64,000 nucleotides of DNA from Aquitalea magnusonii (GCF_003202035.1 NZ_QJKC01000001.1:223406-287405), one strand, 5' to 3'; positions 1 to 8,988 are shown, numbered from the stretch's first letter. A program made the numbers and translations. The notes: generated by a model not told the origin, from the sequence alone.

Positions 1-299
1 CACATGCCATCCGGCATGGTGGCGGTGACAATGACCGGCACGCCCAGCGTGCGCGCGGCTTTGGCCAGTGCCACCACATTGTGTTTGAGATCGCCCACCG
101 TGGTGTCGCGCACACCGCTGATCAGGCCCACCTGGTGATCCACCAGCAGCAGCACGGCATTGTCACGTGACAGCATGCTGAGGTTGGCATTTTGCTGGGT
201 GGCTGCTGTGGTGGCAGCGGCGGCGGGCATGGAAACGCTGGCAGCAGACAGGGTGGCGAGGCCGAGCAGGCTGGCGGACAGCAGTTGACGAATTTTCAT
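1..299 (-). CDS. Isochorismatase-family cysteine hydrolase, exported (3' end outside window)
   Basis: Partial gene running off the left edge; the visible 99 codons begin at the ATG ending at 299. The first 27 or so residues form a signal peptide (MKIRQLL, hydrophobic core, A-A-A cleavage region). Next comes the start of an isochorismatase-like fold: AVLLLVDHQVGLI carries the Asp usually catalytic in this family, and VPVIVTATMPDGM follows a second beta strand. The Lys and Cys of the triad would lie outside the window. Family members hydrolyse amide or ester bonds of small molecules; the substrate is not predictable. It is divergent from the LysR gene at 493, which probably controls it. The signal peptide is less usual, since most family members are cytoplasmic. 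Confidence 0.8.
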   Translation of the reverse strand, partial: MKIRQLLSASLLGLATLSAASVSMPAAAATTAATQQNANLSMLSRDNAVLLLVDHQVGLISGVRDTTVGDLKHNVVALAKAARTLGVPVIVTATMPDGM

Positions 300-434
300 G
301 GCTTGGTCCTTTGCATTGTGGTGGGAGCAATTCCGCGTCGTCGGGCTGGTCTTGGGTTGAGACTGTACGAAAGGCTTAATTGCGTGGAACTATTATGAAG
401 AAGGCCGCCATGATTAAAATATAAGAAAAATCGT

Positions 435-464
435 ATTAATCGTTCCAGCAGTGGAACGATTAAT
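435..464. promoter_or_regulatory. Perfect 13-bp inverted repeat, candidate LysR operator
   Basis: ATTAATCGTTCCA (435-447), a 4-base loop, then TGGAACGATTAAT (452-464). Both arms are perfect. The repeat lies in the divergent intergenic region, 28 bp before the LysR start and 135 bp from the hydrolase start. LysR proteins commonly autoregulate from such sites, so this is the likely operator; binding is inferred. Confidence 0.65.
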
Positions 465-492
465 GACCGATTAGCCACAAGGAAAAACCACC

Positions 493-1434
493 ATGATTCC
501 GCTCGCACTCGATTTGAATGATCTGTTTCTGTTTTCCCAGGTGGTGCAGCGCCAGGGGTTCAGTGCGGCGGCCCGCAGCCTGGGCCTGCCCAAGTCACGT
601 TTGTCACGCCGGGTCAGCTTGCTGGAGGAAAGACTGGGCGCCCGCCTGCTGCAGCGCAATGCGCGCAATCTGCGGCTGACCGATGCCGGGGCGGCCTTGT
701 ATGCCCACTGCCTGGCCATGCTGGCTGAGGCGCAGGCGGGCGAGGCCGCGGTACGGCAGCGCCAGCAAGAGCCCAGCGGCCAGGTGCGGCTGAGCGTGCC
801 GATTGCCATTGCCGATGCGGTACTGTCGCGCCTGCTGCCCGATTTCATGCAGCGTTATCCCAAGGTGAAATTGTCGGTGCAGGCCAGTAATCGTCAGGTG
901 GATTTGCTGGAGGAGGGCGTGGATGTGGTGGTGCGTGGGGTCGGTTTCGAACAGGCTTCCTCCAGCCTGGTGCAGGTCAGCCTGTGTACTGCCCAGTGGG
1001 GTTTGCTGGCCACGCCGGCATGGCTGGCGCAGCTGGGCGATGTTCTGTCGCCGCAACAGCTGGAGGGATGTGGCTGCCTGCAGTTCGCTCCGCTGGACGG
1101 TGGCACGGATGTCTTGCTGCTGCGTCACGATTCTGGCAGCTATCAGGATGTGCGGGTGAATGTGCTGCTGCGCAGCGACAATGTGCAGACCTTGAAGCAG
1201 GCGGCGCTGGCTGGGCTGGGGCTGGCCGGGCTGCCGCTGTATAGCTGTGCGGAGGAGTTGGCGGCTGGGCGCTTGCAGCTGCTGCTGCCACAGTGGCGGC
1301 CCAAGGATGGCCGGCTGGTGATGCTGTATCCCACGCGCCGTGGCTTGTCGCCGGCAGTTCGGGTGTTGATCGACTTTTTCAAGCAGCACTTGCCGGATTT
1401 GCTGGAGTATCGCGCCTGTCCGGGGGAAGTGTGA
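493..1434 (+). CDS. LysR-family transcriptional regulator
   Basis: 313 aa, normal LTTR length. The N-terminal winged helix-turn-helix covers about residues 5-64 (LFLFSQVVQRQGFSAAARSL, then SRLSRRVSLLEERLGARLLQR, the usual LTTR pattern). The substrate-binding domain starts near residue 90 (GQVRLSVPIAIADAVL). The subgroup resembles LTTRs that control adjacent oxidoreductases or hydrolases. The start is supported by AAGGAAAA upstream of the ATG. It is divergently transcribed from the isochorismatase-like gene, with a perfect palindrome between them, so local divergent regulation is the natural reading. The effector is unknown. Confidence 0.93.
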   Translation: MIPLALDLNDLFLFSQVVQRQGFSAAARSLGLPKSRLSRRVSLLEERLGARLLQRNARNLRLTDAGAALYAHCLAMLAEAQAGEAAVRQRQQEPSGQVRLSVPIAIADAVLSRLLPDFMQRYPKVKLSVQASNRQVDLLEEGVDVVVRGVGFEQASSSLVQVSLCTAQWGLLATPAWLAQLGDVLSPQQLEGCGCLQFAPLDGGTDVLLLRHDSGSYQDVRVNVLLRSDNVQTLKQAALAGLGLAGLPLYSCAEELAAGRLQLLLPQWRPKDGRLVMLYPTRRGLSPAVRVLIDFFKQHLPDLLEYRACPGEV

Positions 1435-1561
1435 TATTAATATTTCTTATCGTAGATAAAAATTATTAGCTTAACTTCTATCCGGATTGACTCTAAGCTA
1501 GGCGCCTGTTCATGGCACTCCCAGCCACCCGCTGGGCTGCCGCTTGCATGGCGAGAAAATC

Positions 1562-2185
1562 ATGTTCAACTTGAATGTCTATCTGGCGGCCCTGGGCTTG
1601 TCCACCAGCCAGATCGTGGGCATCGGCCCGCAAAACGCTTTTATCATCCGCCAGGGGATAGGGCGCAGCCATATTCTGCCCATCGTGCTGATCTGCATCG
1701 TGGCCGATGTGTTGCTGATCAGCTGCGGGGTGCTGGGCATGGGCAAGATCATTGGCGCCATCCCTGGTTTTGTGCAAACAGTCGCCTGGCTGGGAGCCGG
1801 TTTTTTGCTCTGGTTGGGCTTCAAATCCTTCCGTGCGGCCATGCATCCCGGTGCGCTCAAGCTGGAGGGGTCGGTGGAGCGTGACCGCAAGCGCGCCATT
1901 CGCACCATCCTGCTGGTTACCCTGCTTAATCCCTATGTCTGGCTGGATACCGTCATCCTGATCGGCAGCGTGGCATCGGTGTATGGCAGCCTGGCGGCAC
2001 CATCCTTCATTCTGGGCAGCATCACTGCTTCGGTGCTGTGGTTTGCCGGCATCGGCTTCTTTGCCGGTAAACTGGCGCCCTTTTTCCAGAAGGAGAGCAG
2101 CTGGCGTGTGCTGGATTGTGCCATCGGCCTGATCATGCTGTTTACCAGCAGCCTGCTGCTCTGGAATTACGGCTTTAGCCATTAA
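1562..2185 (+). CDS. LysE/ArgO-family amino acid exporter
   Basis: 207 aa inner-membrane protein with about six predicted transmembrane segments. The N-terminus (ALGLSTSQIVGIGPQNAFIIRQG) carries the GPQNAF motif of LysE/ArgO arginine and lysine exporters, and LLNPYVWLDTVILIG matches the second conserved block. Family members pump basic amino acids out by proton exchange. The ATG at 1562 fits the family N-terminus; an in-frame ATG at 1544 would add six residues with no better ribosome site. It stands alone, convergent with prmB. Exact substrate (Lys, Arg or analogue) is not certain. Confidence 0.9.
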   Translation: MFNLNVYLAALGLSTSQIVGIGPQNAFIIRQGIGRSHILPIVLICIVADVLLISCGVLGMGKIIGAIPGFVQTVAWLGAGFLLWLGFKSFRAAMHPGALKLEGSVERDRKRAIRTILLVTLLNPYVWLDTVILIGSVASVYGSLAAPSFILGSITASVLWFAGIGFFAGKLAPFFQKESSWRVLDCAIGLIMLFTSSLLLWNYGFSH

Positions 2186-2207
2186 TCCATTCATCCCGGA
2201 ATGCAAA

Positions 2208-2230
2208 AAAGCCGGACGCTGTCCGGCTTT
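2208..2230 (-). terminator. Rho-independent terminator between lysE-like gene and prmB
   Basis: A GCCGGAC stem with a 3-base loop and GTCCGGC. On the minus strand six T residues follow, so it mainly ends prmB transcription; on the plus strand TTTG follows, allowing weaker use for the exporter. Confidence 0.8.
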
Positions 2231-2252
2231 GTTCATGGCGTTGGTGGCTGCC

Positions 2253-3173
2253 TTACTCGGCGGCCTCGTCCAGCTCCAGGCCCTTGATCAGGTCGTCACG
2301 GGTCAGCAGGAAGACAAAGCCATCACCGCTGGCGGTTTCCATCCACATGAAGGGCAGGTTGGGGAAACACTCTTCCAGCATCTCGCGGTTGTGGCCGATT
2401 TCCACCAGCAGCACGCCGTGTTCGGTCAGCAGGTCTGGCGCGCGGCGCAGGATTTCGCGGGTGGCATCCAGGCCGTCCTCGCCGGAGCCCAGGGCGATTT
2501 CCGGCTCGTGCAGGTATTCCTGCGGCAGGGCATCCACCGATTCGGCATCCACATACGGCGGGTTGGCGATGATCAGGTCGTACGGTTCTTCCAGTCCTTC
2601 GCACAGATCGCTGTGAATCAGCTGGATCTGCTCCTCCAGGCCGTAGTTCTGCACGTTGATGGCGGCGACTTCCAGCGCATCCAGCGAAATGTCGACGGCG
2701 TCGATTTCGGCATCCGGGTAGTGATGGGCCAGCTGGATGGCCAGGCAGCCGGAGCCGGTGCACAGGTCGAGGGCGCGGTGTACCAGTTCGGGGTGTTCGA
2801 TCCACGGTTGCAGCGGTTCGCCCAGCAGCTCGTAGATAAAGGAGCGCGGCACCAGCACGCGTTCGTCCACATAGAAGCTGAATTCACCTTGCCAGGCTTC
2901 GTGGGTGAGGTAGGCCACCGGTACTTTTTCTTCGGCCCGGCGTTCGATCAGGTCGACCACATCCTTGACTTCGGTGGGCAGCAGGCGTGCGTCCAGATAG
3001 GGTTCCAGCCGGTCGATCGGCAGCTTGAGCGTGGTCAGGATCAGGTAGGCCGCTTCATCGTGGGCATTGTCGGTGCCATGGCCATAGGTCAGGCCGGCCT
3101 GATTGAAACGCGATACCGCAAAACGCAGCAGATCGCGCACGGTGGTAAAGCTGCTGGCAGCCTGGGCGTACAT
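2253..3173 (-). CDS. prmB: 50S ribosomal protein L3 N(5)-glutamine methyltransferase
   Basis: 306 aa, the usual PrmB length. It methylates the side-chain amide of a glutamine in ribosomal protein L3 using S-adenosylmethionine. The SAM site is DLCTGSGCLAIQLA, and the catalytic NPPY motif is in LIIANPPYVDAES; the N-terminal helical part (TVRDLLRFAVSRFNQAGL) is PrmB-specific rather than PrmC-like. An ATG ending at 3179 is only two codons upstream, but GAAAGG sits directly against it and is well spaced from the ATG ending at 3173, so I chose the latter. Upstream reading frame is open to 3401 but has no family similarity. Confidence 0.95.
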   Translation of the reverse strand: MYAQAASSFTTVRDLLRFAVSRFNQAGLTYGHGTDNAHDEAAYLILTTLKLPIDRLEPYLDARLLPTEVKDVVDLIERRAEEKVPVAYLTHEAWQGEFSFYVDERVLVPRSFIYELLGEPLQPWIEHPELVHRALDLCTGSGCLAIQLAHHYPDAEIDAVDISLDALEVAAINVQNYGLEEQIQLIHSDLCEGLEEPYDLIIANPPYVDAESVDALPQEYLHEPEIALGSGEDGLDATREILRRAPDLLTEHGVLLVEIGHNREMLEECFPNLPFMWMETASGDGFVFLLTRDDLIKGLELDEAAE

Positions 3174-3309
3174 GCTCATCCTTTCGGGACAGGGGGCCGT
3201 AATGGGCCGTCCCTTGTCAATAATGACAGGGGACATGGCCGGCCATGTCCCCTGTGGTCTGGTTCGGCCGCCATTATAGGGCAAGCGGCCGCAGCTGCAC
3301 CATTTCCGT

Positions 3310-4686
3310 TCAGAACGGCAGGGCGGCATCCGTGGCGGTGGCCAGTACGCGGCGGAAATCCGCCTTGATGCGTTCCAGCGCTTCTGCATTATCAGCCTCA
3401 AAGCGCAGCACGATCACCGGCGTGGTGTTGGAGGCGCGCGCCAGGCCGAAACCATCGGCATATTCCACGCGCAGGCCGTCCAGGGTGTTGATTTCCTCGG
3501 CACCGTCAAAGCTGGCCGTCTGTTGCAGCTTGGCAATCAGCGCATGGTTTTCACCCTCGGCCTGCATCTTCAGGTTGAGCTCGGGCGTGGAAACGGCATT
3601 GGGCAGGGCGTTGAGCACGGCGCCGGGGTCTTCCACCCGCGACAGTACTTCCAGCAGGCGCACGCCGGCATACATGCCGTCGTCAAAGCCATACCAGCGT
3701 TCCTTGAAGAACACATGGCCGCTCATTTCGCCGGCCAGCAGCGCACCGGTTTCCTTGATCTTGGCCTTGATAAAGCTGTGGCCGGTACGTGCCATCACCG
3801 GCTCGCCACCGTTTTCCAGAATCCACGGCTTGAGCAGGCGGGTGGATTTCACGTCGTAAATGATCTTGGCCTTGGGGTTGCGTTCCAGCACGTCGGCCGC
3901 AAACAGCATCAGCTGGCGGTCCGGCCAGATGATATTGCCGTCCTTGGTGACTACGCCCAGGCGGTCGCCATCGCCATCAAAAGCCAGGCCCAGCTCGGAG
4001 TCGGTCTTGGCCAGCGCTTCGATCACGTCCTGCAGGTTTTCCGGTTTGGCCGGGTCCGGGTGGTGATTGGGGAAGGTGCCATCCACGGTGCAGAACAGTT
4101 CACGTACGCGGCAGCCCAGGCGACGGAACAGCACAGGGGCAAAGTCGCCGGCGATGCCATTGCCGCAATCCACCACGATGTTCATATTGCGCTCCAGCTT
4201 GATATCGCTGGTGATGCGCGTCAGATAGGCTTCGCTGATGTCATGAGTGCTGTAGCTGCCGGCACCTTCGGCCAGATCGCCGCTGGCAATGCGCTGATAC
4301 AGGGCCTGGATGTCGTCACCGGCCAGGGTGTCGCCGGCCAGCATCATCTTGAAGCCGTTGTAGTCCGGCGGATTATGGCTGCCGGTGACCATGACGCCGG
4401 ACAGCGTGCCCAGTTCATAAGCAGCAAAATACAGCATCGGGGTGGCCACGCGGCCGACATCGATGACATCGACACCGGCGGCACGGATGCCTTTGGCCAA
4501 GGCATCGCTCAGGTCGGGACCGGACAGGCGGCCGTCACGGCCAATGACGATGGCCTTGACCTTGCGCGCAACGGCTTCCGAGCCGATGGCATGGCCGATT
4601 TGCTGGGCGGCTTCAATGGTCAGCGTCTTGCCGACAATGCCGCGAATATCGTAAGCCTTGAAAATGTCTGGGGATGGTGTGCTCAT
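3310..4686 (-). CDS. algC: Phosphomannomutase/phosphoglucomutase (AlgC-like)
   Basis: 458 aa; interconverts mannose or glucose 6-phosphate and 1-phosphate for envelope polysaccharide precursors. The N-terminus FKAYDIRGIVG is typical of the AlgC/ManB group. The active-site phosphoserine loop is VTGSHNPPDYNGFK, the metal-binding loop is FDGDGDRLGVV, the sugar-binding loop includes GEMSGHVFF, and the C-terminal phosphate-binding loop is RASNTTPVIVLRFE. The length matches AlgC of Pseudomonas. The start is uncertain: the ATG ending at 4686 has no clear ribosome site, and a TTG four codons upstream (4698) has a GAG at short distance. It lies downstream of trpD with a terminator-like hairpin between. 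Confidence 0.93.
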   Translation of the reverse strand: MSTPSPDIFKAYDIRGIVGKTLTIEAAQQIGHAIGSEAVARKVKAIVIGRDGRLSGPDLSDALAKGIRAAGVDVIDVGRVATPMLYFAAYELGTLSGVMVTGSHNPPDYNGFKMMLAGDTLAGDDIQALYQRIASGDLAEGAGSYSTHDISEAYLTRITSDIKLERNMNIVVDCGNGIAGDFAPVLFRRLGCRVRELFCTVDGTFPNHHPDPAKPENLQDVIEALAKTDSELGLAFDGDGDRLGVVTKDGNIIWPDRQLMLFAADVLERNPKAKIIYDVKSTRLLKPWILENGGEPVMARTGHSFIKAKIKETGALLAGEMSGHVFFKERWYGFDDGMYAGVRLLEVLSRVEDPGAVLNALPNAVSTPELNLKMQAEGENHALIAKLQQTASFDGAEEINTLDGLRVEYADGFGLARASNTTPVIVLRFEADNAEALERIKADFRRVLATATDAALPF

Positions 4687-4731
4687 GATGGTAGGCAATA
4701 TCTCGAAAAGCAGGAATCAATAGTAAAACCA

Positions 4732-4754
4732 TCCGGCCACCACGGGTGGCCGGA
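4732..4754 (-). terminator. Hairpin terminator after trpD
   Basis: A perfect 10-bp stem (TCCGGCCACC / GGTGGCCGGA) with a 3-base loop, between the trpD stop and the phosphomannomutase start. On the minus strand it is followed by TGGTTTTAC, a short T-run. Confidence 0.65.
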
Positions 4755-4770
4755 CGTGCAAGAAAGGGGT

Positions 4771-5799
4771 TCAGGCGGCCAGTGACTGGCTGAGCTCGAT
4801 CAGTTGCTGCAGCTTGGCACGCGCCTGGCCACTGGCCAGGACTTCACGCGCCAGCGCAATGCCATCGGCCAGCGTGGCGCAAATGTCCGCAGTATAAATG
4901 GCCGCGCCGGCATTGAGCAGCACGATGTCGCGCGCCGGCCCAGGCTGGTTGTCCAGCACCGACAGCAGGATGTCGCGCGATGCGGTGGCACTGCTGGCCT
5001 GGATGTCCTTCAGTTCGAAGAAGCTGAAGCCCAGTTCGCGCGGGTCCAGCAGGTATTCTTCGATATGGCCGTCTTTCAGCTCGGCCACCATGGTACGGTC
5101 GCTGAGAGTGATTTCATCCAGTCCGTCCAGACCGTGCACGATCATCACATGCTTGCTGCCCAGTTGCTTGAGCACGCGCGACTGGATGCCGACCAGATCG
5201 GGGTGGAAGACGCCCATGATCTGGTGATCGGCATTGGCCGGGTTGGTCAGCGGCCCCAGGATGTTGAAGATGGTGCGGGCGCCCAGCTCCTTGCGGATGG
5301 GGGCAACATGCTTCATCGCGCTATGGTGATTGGGCGCGAACATGAAGCCGACGCCGATCTCATCGATACAGCGGGCTACTTGCTGCGGGCTGAGGTTGAG
5401 ATTGACGCCCAAGAGCTCCAGCACATCGGCACTGCCCGAGCTGGACGATACCGAACGCCCGCCATGCTTGGCTACGCGTGCGCCGGCCGCGGCTACCACA
5501 AAGGCTGATGTGGTGGAGATATTGAAGGTATGGCTCTTGTCACCACCGGTGCCGCAGGTGTCGATCAGATGCTCGCGCCGGCTGACCGGCACCGGGGTGG
5601 CGAACTCGCGCATCACCGTGGCGGCAGCGGCAATTTCCGACACGCTTTCCACCTTGGTGCGCAGGCCGATCAGAATGGCTGCGGTCTGCGCCGGGGTCAG
5701 TTCGCCGCGCATGATTTGGCGCATCAGATCCAGCATTTCGTCAAAAAACAGTTCGTTACCGTCAATCAGTCGGTTGAGGGCAGCCTGGGGGGTCAGCAT
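4771..5799 (-). CDS. trpD: Anthranilate phosphoribosyltransferase
   Basis: 342 aa; transfers phosphoribose from PRPP to anthranilate, the second committed step of tryptophan synthesis. The glycine-rich PRPP loop is [19 protein letters not shown], followed by [19 protein letters not shown]; the helical N-terminal domain ([22 protein letters not shown]) is complete. The start is set by AAGGA eight bases upstream; the open frame continues to 5931 but without similarity. It follows trpG with an 88-bp gap, presumably as an operon. trpC, which often follows trpD in related bacteria, is not here. Confidence 0.96.
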   Translation of the reverse strand: MLTPQAALNRLIDGNELFFDEMLDLMRQIMRGELTPAQTAAILIGLRTKVESVSEIAAAATVMREFATPVPVSRREHLIDTCGTGGDKSHTFNISTTSAFVVAAAGARVAKHGGRSVSSSSGSADVLELLGVNLNLSPQQVARCIDEIGVGFMFAPNHHSAMKHVAPIRKELGARTIFNILGPLTNPANADHQIMGVFHPDLVGIQSRVLKQLGSKHVMIVHGLDGLDEITLSDRTMVAELKDGHIEEYLLDPRELGFSFFELKDIQASSATASRDILLSVLDNQPGPARDIVLLNAGAAIYTADICATLADGIALAREVLASGQARAKLQQLIELSQSLAA

Positions 5800-5887
5800 G
5801 ATGAGGGTCCTTGAATCGCGGGCGGGGCTGTCTGGGCAGCACGGCAAAGAGGCCCCGCCGGTGACGGTGGGGCCGTCGGGCATTCGC

Positions 5888-6457
5888 TCAGGCGAATTCC
5901 TTGAGGAAATTGTCCAGCATGCGGTGGCCATGCTCGGTCAGGATGGACTCGGGATGGAACTGCACGCCCTCGATGGGCAGAGTCTTGTGGCGCACGCCCA
6001 TGATTTCGCCGTCATCGGTCCAGGCGGTGATTTCCAGGCAGTCGGGCAAAGACTCGCGTTCGATCACCAGCGAGTGATAACGGGTGCAGCTCACCGGATT
6101 GGGCAGGTCACGGAACATGCCGACATTGTGATGGTGCACCGGCGACACCTTGCCATGCATCAGTTGCTTGGCGTGAATGATCTTGCCGCCAAAGGCCTGG
6201 CCAATACCCTGATGACCCAGGCACACCCCCATGATGGGCAGCTTGCCGGCAAAGTGCTTGATAGCGGCCACCGAAATACCGGCTTCGTTTGGCGTGCAGG
6301 GGCCGGGGGAAATCACCAGGTACTGCGGCTGCAAGGCCTCGATTTGTTCCAGGGTGATTTCATCATTGCGAAACACCTTTACCTCTTGTTGCAGCTCGCC
6401 AAAATACTGCACCAGGTTGTAGGTAAAGGAGTCGTAGTTATCGATCATTAGCAGCAT
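5888..6457 (-). CDS. trpG: Anthranilate synthase component II (glutamine amidotransferase)
   Basis: 189 aa class I glutamine amidotransferase that delivers ammonia to TrpE. It begins [21 protein letters not shown], with the oxyanion region [11 protein letters not shown] and nucleophile Cys79 in MGVCLGHQ; the His and Glu of the triad are in [14 protein letters not shown]. Because no pabB or trpE is adjacent, it may serve both anthranilate and aminodeoxychorismate synthases, as in several bacteria; that is inference. An AAAGG sits 12 bases before the chosen ATG, somewhat far; an internal ATG three codons in has no better site. Confidence 0.95.
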   Translation of the reverse strand: MLLMIDNYDSFTYNLVQYFGELQQEVKVFRNDEITLEQIEALQPQYLVISPGPCTPNEAGISVAAIKHFAGKLPIMGVCLGHQGIGQAFGGKIIHAKQLMHGKVSPVHHHNVGMFRDLPNPVSCTRYHSLVIERESLPDCLEITAWTDDGEIMGVRHKTLPIEGVQFHPESILTEHGHRMLDNFLKEFA

Positions 6458-6855
6458 GATTAAGCTAAACCTTTGATTTTTATGGGCATGCCGTGGTGAC
6501 CTGTAGATTTTATCCGGTTGCTGGGCCGGGTTAAAAACTATTGGGTCGGTTGAGCAGCAATAATGCCCGTCAAGTAATGAGCAATACTATACCGGAAGGA
6601 GGGCAGCGATACAGCATGCACAAGCCGGGCTATTGCACGTCACAAAAGCAGCGGCGGTGGTTTTCCTGTGTCCAGGCTGATCCGCCATGCTGGCAATTCG
6701 AAGGCTACGCGGTGCTGTTTGCCATTGAGCCGTATCAACAGCTGGCCAGTGTCAAGCCCGAACCGGACAAGGCAGAAACCAGCCACCCGCTGGCGGTGAG
6801 CAACTGGCGGCTGGGAGAGGGGAGATACGCCCGGTACGGCAGGCAGGGCTCCGGC
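6458..6855. other. Intergenic region without a supportable gene
   Basis: About 400 bases between trpG and the dehydrogenase pair. The part next to trpG should hold its promoter. A plus-strand open frame from 6541 continues antisense through both dehydrogenase genes and has no recognisable similarity. I see no tRNA, repeat or convincing terminator. Confidence 0.5.
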
Positions 6856-7635
6856 TCAATACCCTGCGGTCAGGCCGAAATCCAGCATGACACTGGCGCC
6901 AGTCACCCCGGCACAGGCGGGAGACAGCAGCCAGAGCACATGGTCCGCCACTTCGGCGGGTGTCAGGAAACGGGCCTTGTCCTGTTGAGGATAGTGCGCC
7001 ATCAGCCGGCGGTAGTAGCTTTCCGGATCGCCCTCGCCGTAGCGCGCAGCCTGAAACTCCAGCATGGGAGAGAAAATATCGGACGGGCACAGCGCGTTGA
7101 CACGGATGCCACTGGGCGCCAATTCCCTGGCCAGCGCCTTGCTCATGACGGTGACGCCCCCTTTGCTGGCGCAGTAAATGGCGGCACCGGCATTGCCGAT
7201 CACGCCGGCATCGGAACTGATATTGACGATGGCCCCCTGCGTTTCACGCAAGGCCGGAATGGCGCGGCTGCAAAGAAAGAACACTGCTTTGAGATTGATG
7301 TCCATGCAATGCTGCCATTCGTCCTCGCTGGCCAGCTCGCTCGGTCCTTCCACCCATACCCCTGCGCAGTTGGCCAGCCCGTCCAGCCGGCCATATTGCT
7401 GCAGGCTGAAGTCAATCAGTGCTTGAGCGTTTTCCGCCTGGCGCAAGTCTACGGCAAGGGCGGCAGCGCCCAACTGGTCGGCGCGCACTTGCAGGCGCTC
7501 GCGCTGCACATCGGTCATGACCACCCTGGCGCCCAGCGACAGCAATTTCTCCGCAACGCTCCCGCCCACCCCGCCGGCGGCACCGGTTACCAGATAGACG
7601 CGTCCGGCAAACAGATTCTGGCTGAATGGTGTCAT
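6856..7635 (-). CDS. Short-chain dehydrogenase/reductase (SDR family)
   Basis: 259 aa NAD(P)-dependent oxidoreductase of the classical SDR type. The nucleotide-binding loop is VTGAAGGVGGSVAEKL, the structural motif is LANCAGVW (a variant of NNAG), and the active site is a Ser in NISSDAGV with YCASKGG (Tyr-x3-Lys). Asp after the second strand (VMTDVQRERL) suggests NAD rather than NADP. It overlaps the upstream SDR gene by four bases (ATGA), with AGGAG eight bases before its ATG, so the two are translationally coupled. The substrate is unknown. Confidence 0.92.
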   Translation of the reverse strand: MTPFSQNLFAGRVYLVTGAAGGVGGSVAEKLLSLGARVVMTDVQRERLQVRADQLGAAALAVDLRQAENAQALIDFSLQQYGRLDGLANCAGVWVEGPSELASEDEWQHCMDINLKAVFFLCSRAIPALRETQGAIVNISSDAGVIGNAGAAIYCASKGGVTVMSKALARELAPSGIRVNALCPSDIFSPMLEFQAARYGEGDPESYYRRLMAHYPQQDKARFLTPAEVADHVLWLLSPACAGVTGASVMLDFGLTAGY

Positions 7636-8441
7636 CCCTTACGCTCCTGCAGACAGTTGGCACCATCGACCACCAGCATTTCGCCATGGATGTAGCTGGC
7701 GACGGGCATGGCGAGGAATACGATGGCCGCTGCCATTTCTTCCGGGGTACCGGCGCGGCCCATGGGGGTATGCATTGCGGCCTGGTGCTCTGCCTCGGTC
7801 TGGGATGCCGTGGCCACCCAGCCTGGCGCGACACAGTTGACGGTAATGCCCTTGTGGCCCACTTCCAGCGCGAGTGCGCGGCTCATGCCCACCATGCCGG
7901 CCTTGGCCGCGCTGTATGCCACTTCGCCGGGGTTGGCCACCACCGGGCCGGTGACCGAAGCGACGTTGATGATGCGGCCATGGCCGCTTGCCAGCATGCC
8001 GGGCAGCACGCGCCGCGTCAGCAGATAGCAAGTATCGAGATTGCGCTGAAGGGTTTTTGTCCAGTCGCGATCTTCCAGCATGTCAAATGTTGTGAATGCT
8101 TCGGCTTGCCCTTCCTGCGTCATGCCGGCGTTATTCACCAGAATATCGATGCGCGCAAAGTCCTGGGCCACCTGCTTTAACAAATGGTCTGTTTCAGCAG
8201 CAACGGTAAGATCTGCGATATACCCCTGTGCCCTTATGCCTTGTTGGCGCAGTGCAGCCGCACGTTCGTGGATGCGCGGGCCTGTAGCGCACAGCGCAAC
8301 GCTACAGCCCAGCTCGCCAAGCAGCCTGGCGGTGGCAAAGCCGATACCTTCCGCACTGCCTGCGCCACTGATGAGCGCAGTCTTTCCCTGCAAGCTGAAC
8401 AGCGGGTGCGCTGCTACGGGTGGTGTCCTTGTTCTGGTCAT
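7632..8441 (-). CDS. Short-chain dehydrogenase/reductase (SDR family), first gene of the pair
   Basis: 269 aa. The dinucleotide loop is ISGAGSAEGIGFATARLLGE, the NNAG motif is ILVNNAGMTQEG, the catalytic Ser lies in INVASVTGPVV, and Tyr-x3-Lys is YSAAKAG; the C-terminus (HGEMLVVDGANCLQE) is typical of FabG-like enzymes. Start supported by AGGA five bases upstream of the ATG. It heads a two-gene operon whose members are distinct in sequence, so they may act on successive or alternative substrates. Two copies of TGATCAAA lie upstream as possible operator elements. Confidence 0.92.
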   Translation of the reverse strand: MTRTRTPPVAAHPLFSLQGKTALISGAGSAEGIGFATARLLGELGCSVALCATGPRIHERAAALRQQGIRAQGYIADLTVAAETDHLLKQVAQDFARIDILVNNAGMTQEGQAEAFTTFDMLEDRDWTKTLQRNLDTCYLLTRRVLPGMLASGHGRIINVASVTGPVVANPGEVAYSAAKAGMVGMSRALALEVGHKGITVNCVAPGWVATASQTEAEHQAAMHTPMGRAGTPEEMAAAIVFLAMPVASYIHGEMLVVDGANCLQERKG

Positions 8442-8453
8442 TCTCGTCCTTTG

Positions 8454-8529
8454 TGATCAAACTTTGTAAAATAATATCCATAAAATCGAAAACCATGTTT
8501 TATTTATTCATGTATATGATCAAATATTG
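8454..8529. promoter_or_regulatory. Direct repeats upstream of the SDR operon, possible operators
   Basis: TGATCAAACTTTG at 8454-8466 and TGATCAAATATTG at 8517-8529 share TGATCAAA, 63 bp apart, in an AT-rich upstream region (8442-8530) that contrasts with the GC-rich surroundings. It probably contains the SDR operon promoter. No regulator gene is adjacent, so this is a weak inference. Confidence 0.3.
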
Positions 8530-8643
8530 GTGAGCATTCATCATCCTGGCAACAGCGGTTCCGCCAGTTGCCCGCCATGCGCTCGCCTTCCTGCTAGCTG
8601 CGGGCAAGCGGCGCAGGGGCATGTCTTTGACCAGATGGCAGGT

Positions 8644-8976
8644 TTAGGAGGGGCTTAAATTGAGAGCGACGACGCCGCCAACGATTAAGGCAATGCCAAT
8701 CAGTCGAAGCGGTGCCGTTGACTCTCCGAAGCAGAGAATTCCCAGAAGGGCAATGAGTACCGTTCCGAATCCGGCCCATACCGCATATGCCAAGCCGACT
8801 TCAAGATGGCGAACGGATACGGACATGAGCCAAATGGCACTTGCATAACAAAGGGTGACGATGATGGAGGGCGCGGTGCGGGTGAATCCGTCGGAATAGC
8901 GTAGTGCAACGGTGCCTAAGACTTCTGCGATCACGCTGACGGCAAGGAAAAGCCAGGAAAATGCTTGTGAGCTCAT
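8644..8976 (-). CDS. Small multidrug resistance (SMR) family transporter
   Basis: 110 aa, four transmembrane helices, typical of EmrE/QacE/SugE proteins that exchange protons for cationic compounds or guanidinium. The conserved membrane glutamate is in VSVIAEVLGTVALRYSDG near residue 13, and the helix-3 signature is AYAVWAGFGTVLIALLG, which resembles the EmrE branch more than the SugE/Gdx branch. The ATG ending at 8976 has GGGGAG four bases upstream. It is a single gene; the drug range cannot be told from sequence. Confidence 0.93.
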   Translation of the reverse strand: MSSQAFSWLFLAVSVIAEVLGTVALRYSDGFTRTAPSIIVTLCYASAIWLMSVSVRHLEVGLAYAVWAGFGTVLIALLGILCFGESTAPLRLIGIALIVGGVVALNLSPS

Positions 8977-8988
8977 GATGCTCCCCAA

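Noticed and set aside
2229..3368. Long plus-strand frame over prmB
   Set aside because: Antisense to a clear PrmB with intact motifs; no similarity of its own.
3523..4785. Long plus-strand frame over the phosphomannomutase gene
   Set aside because: Antisense shadow of a well-supported enzyme.
6541..7695. 384-codon plus frame left of and across the SDR genes
   Set aside because: Most of it is antisense to two SDR genes; the part before 6856 has no similarity or good start.
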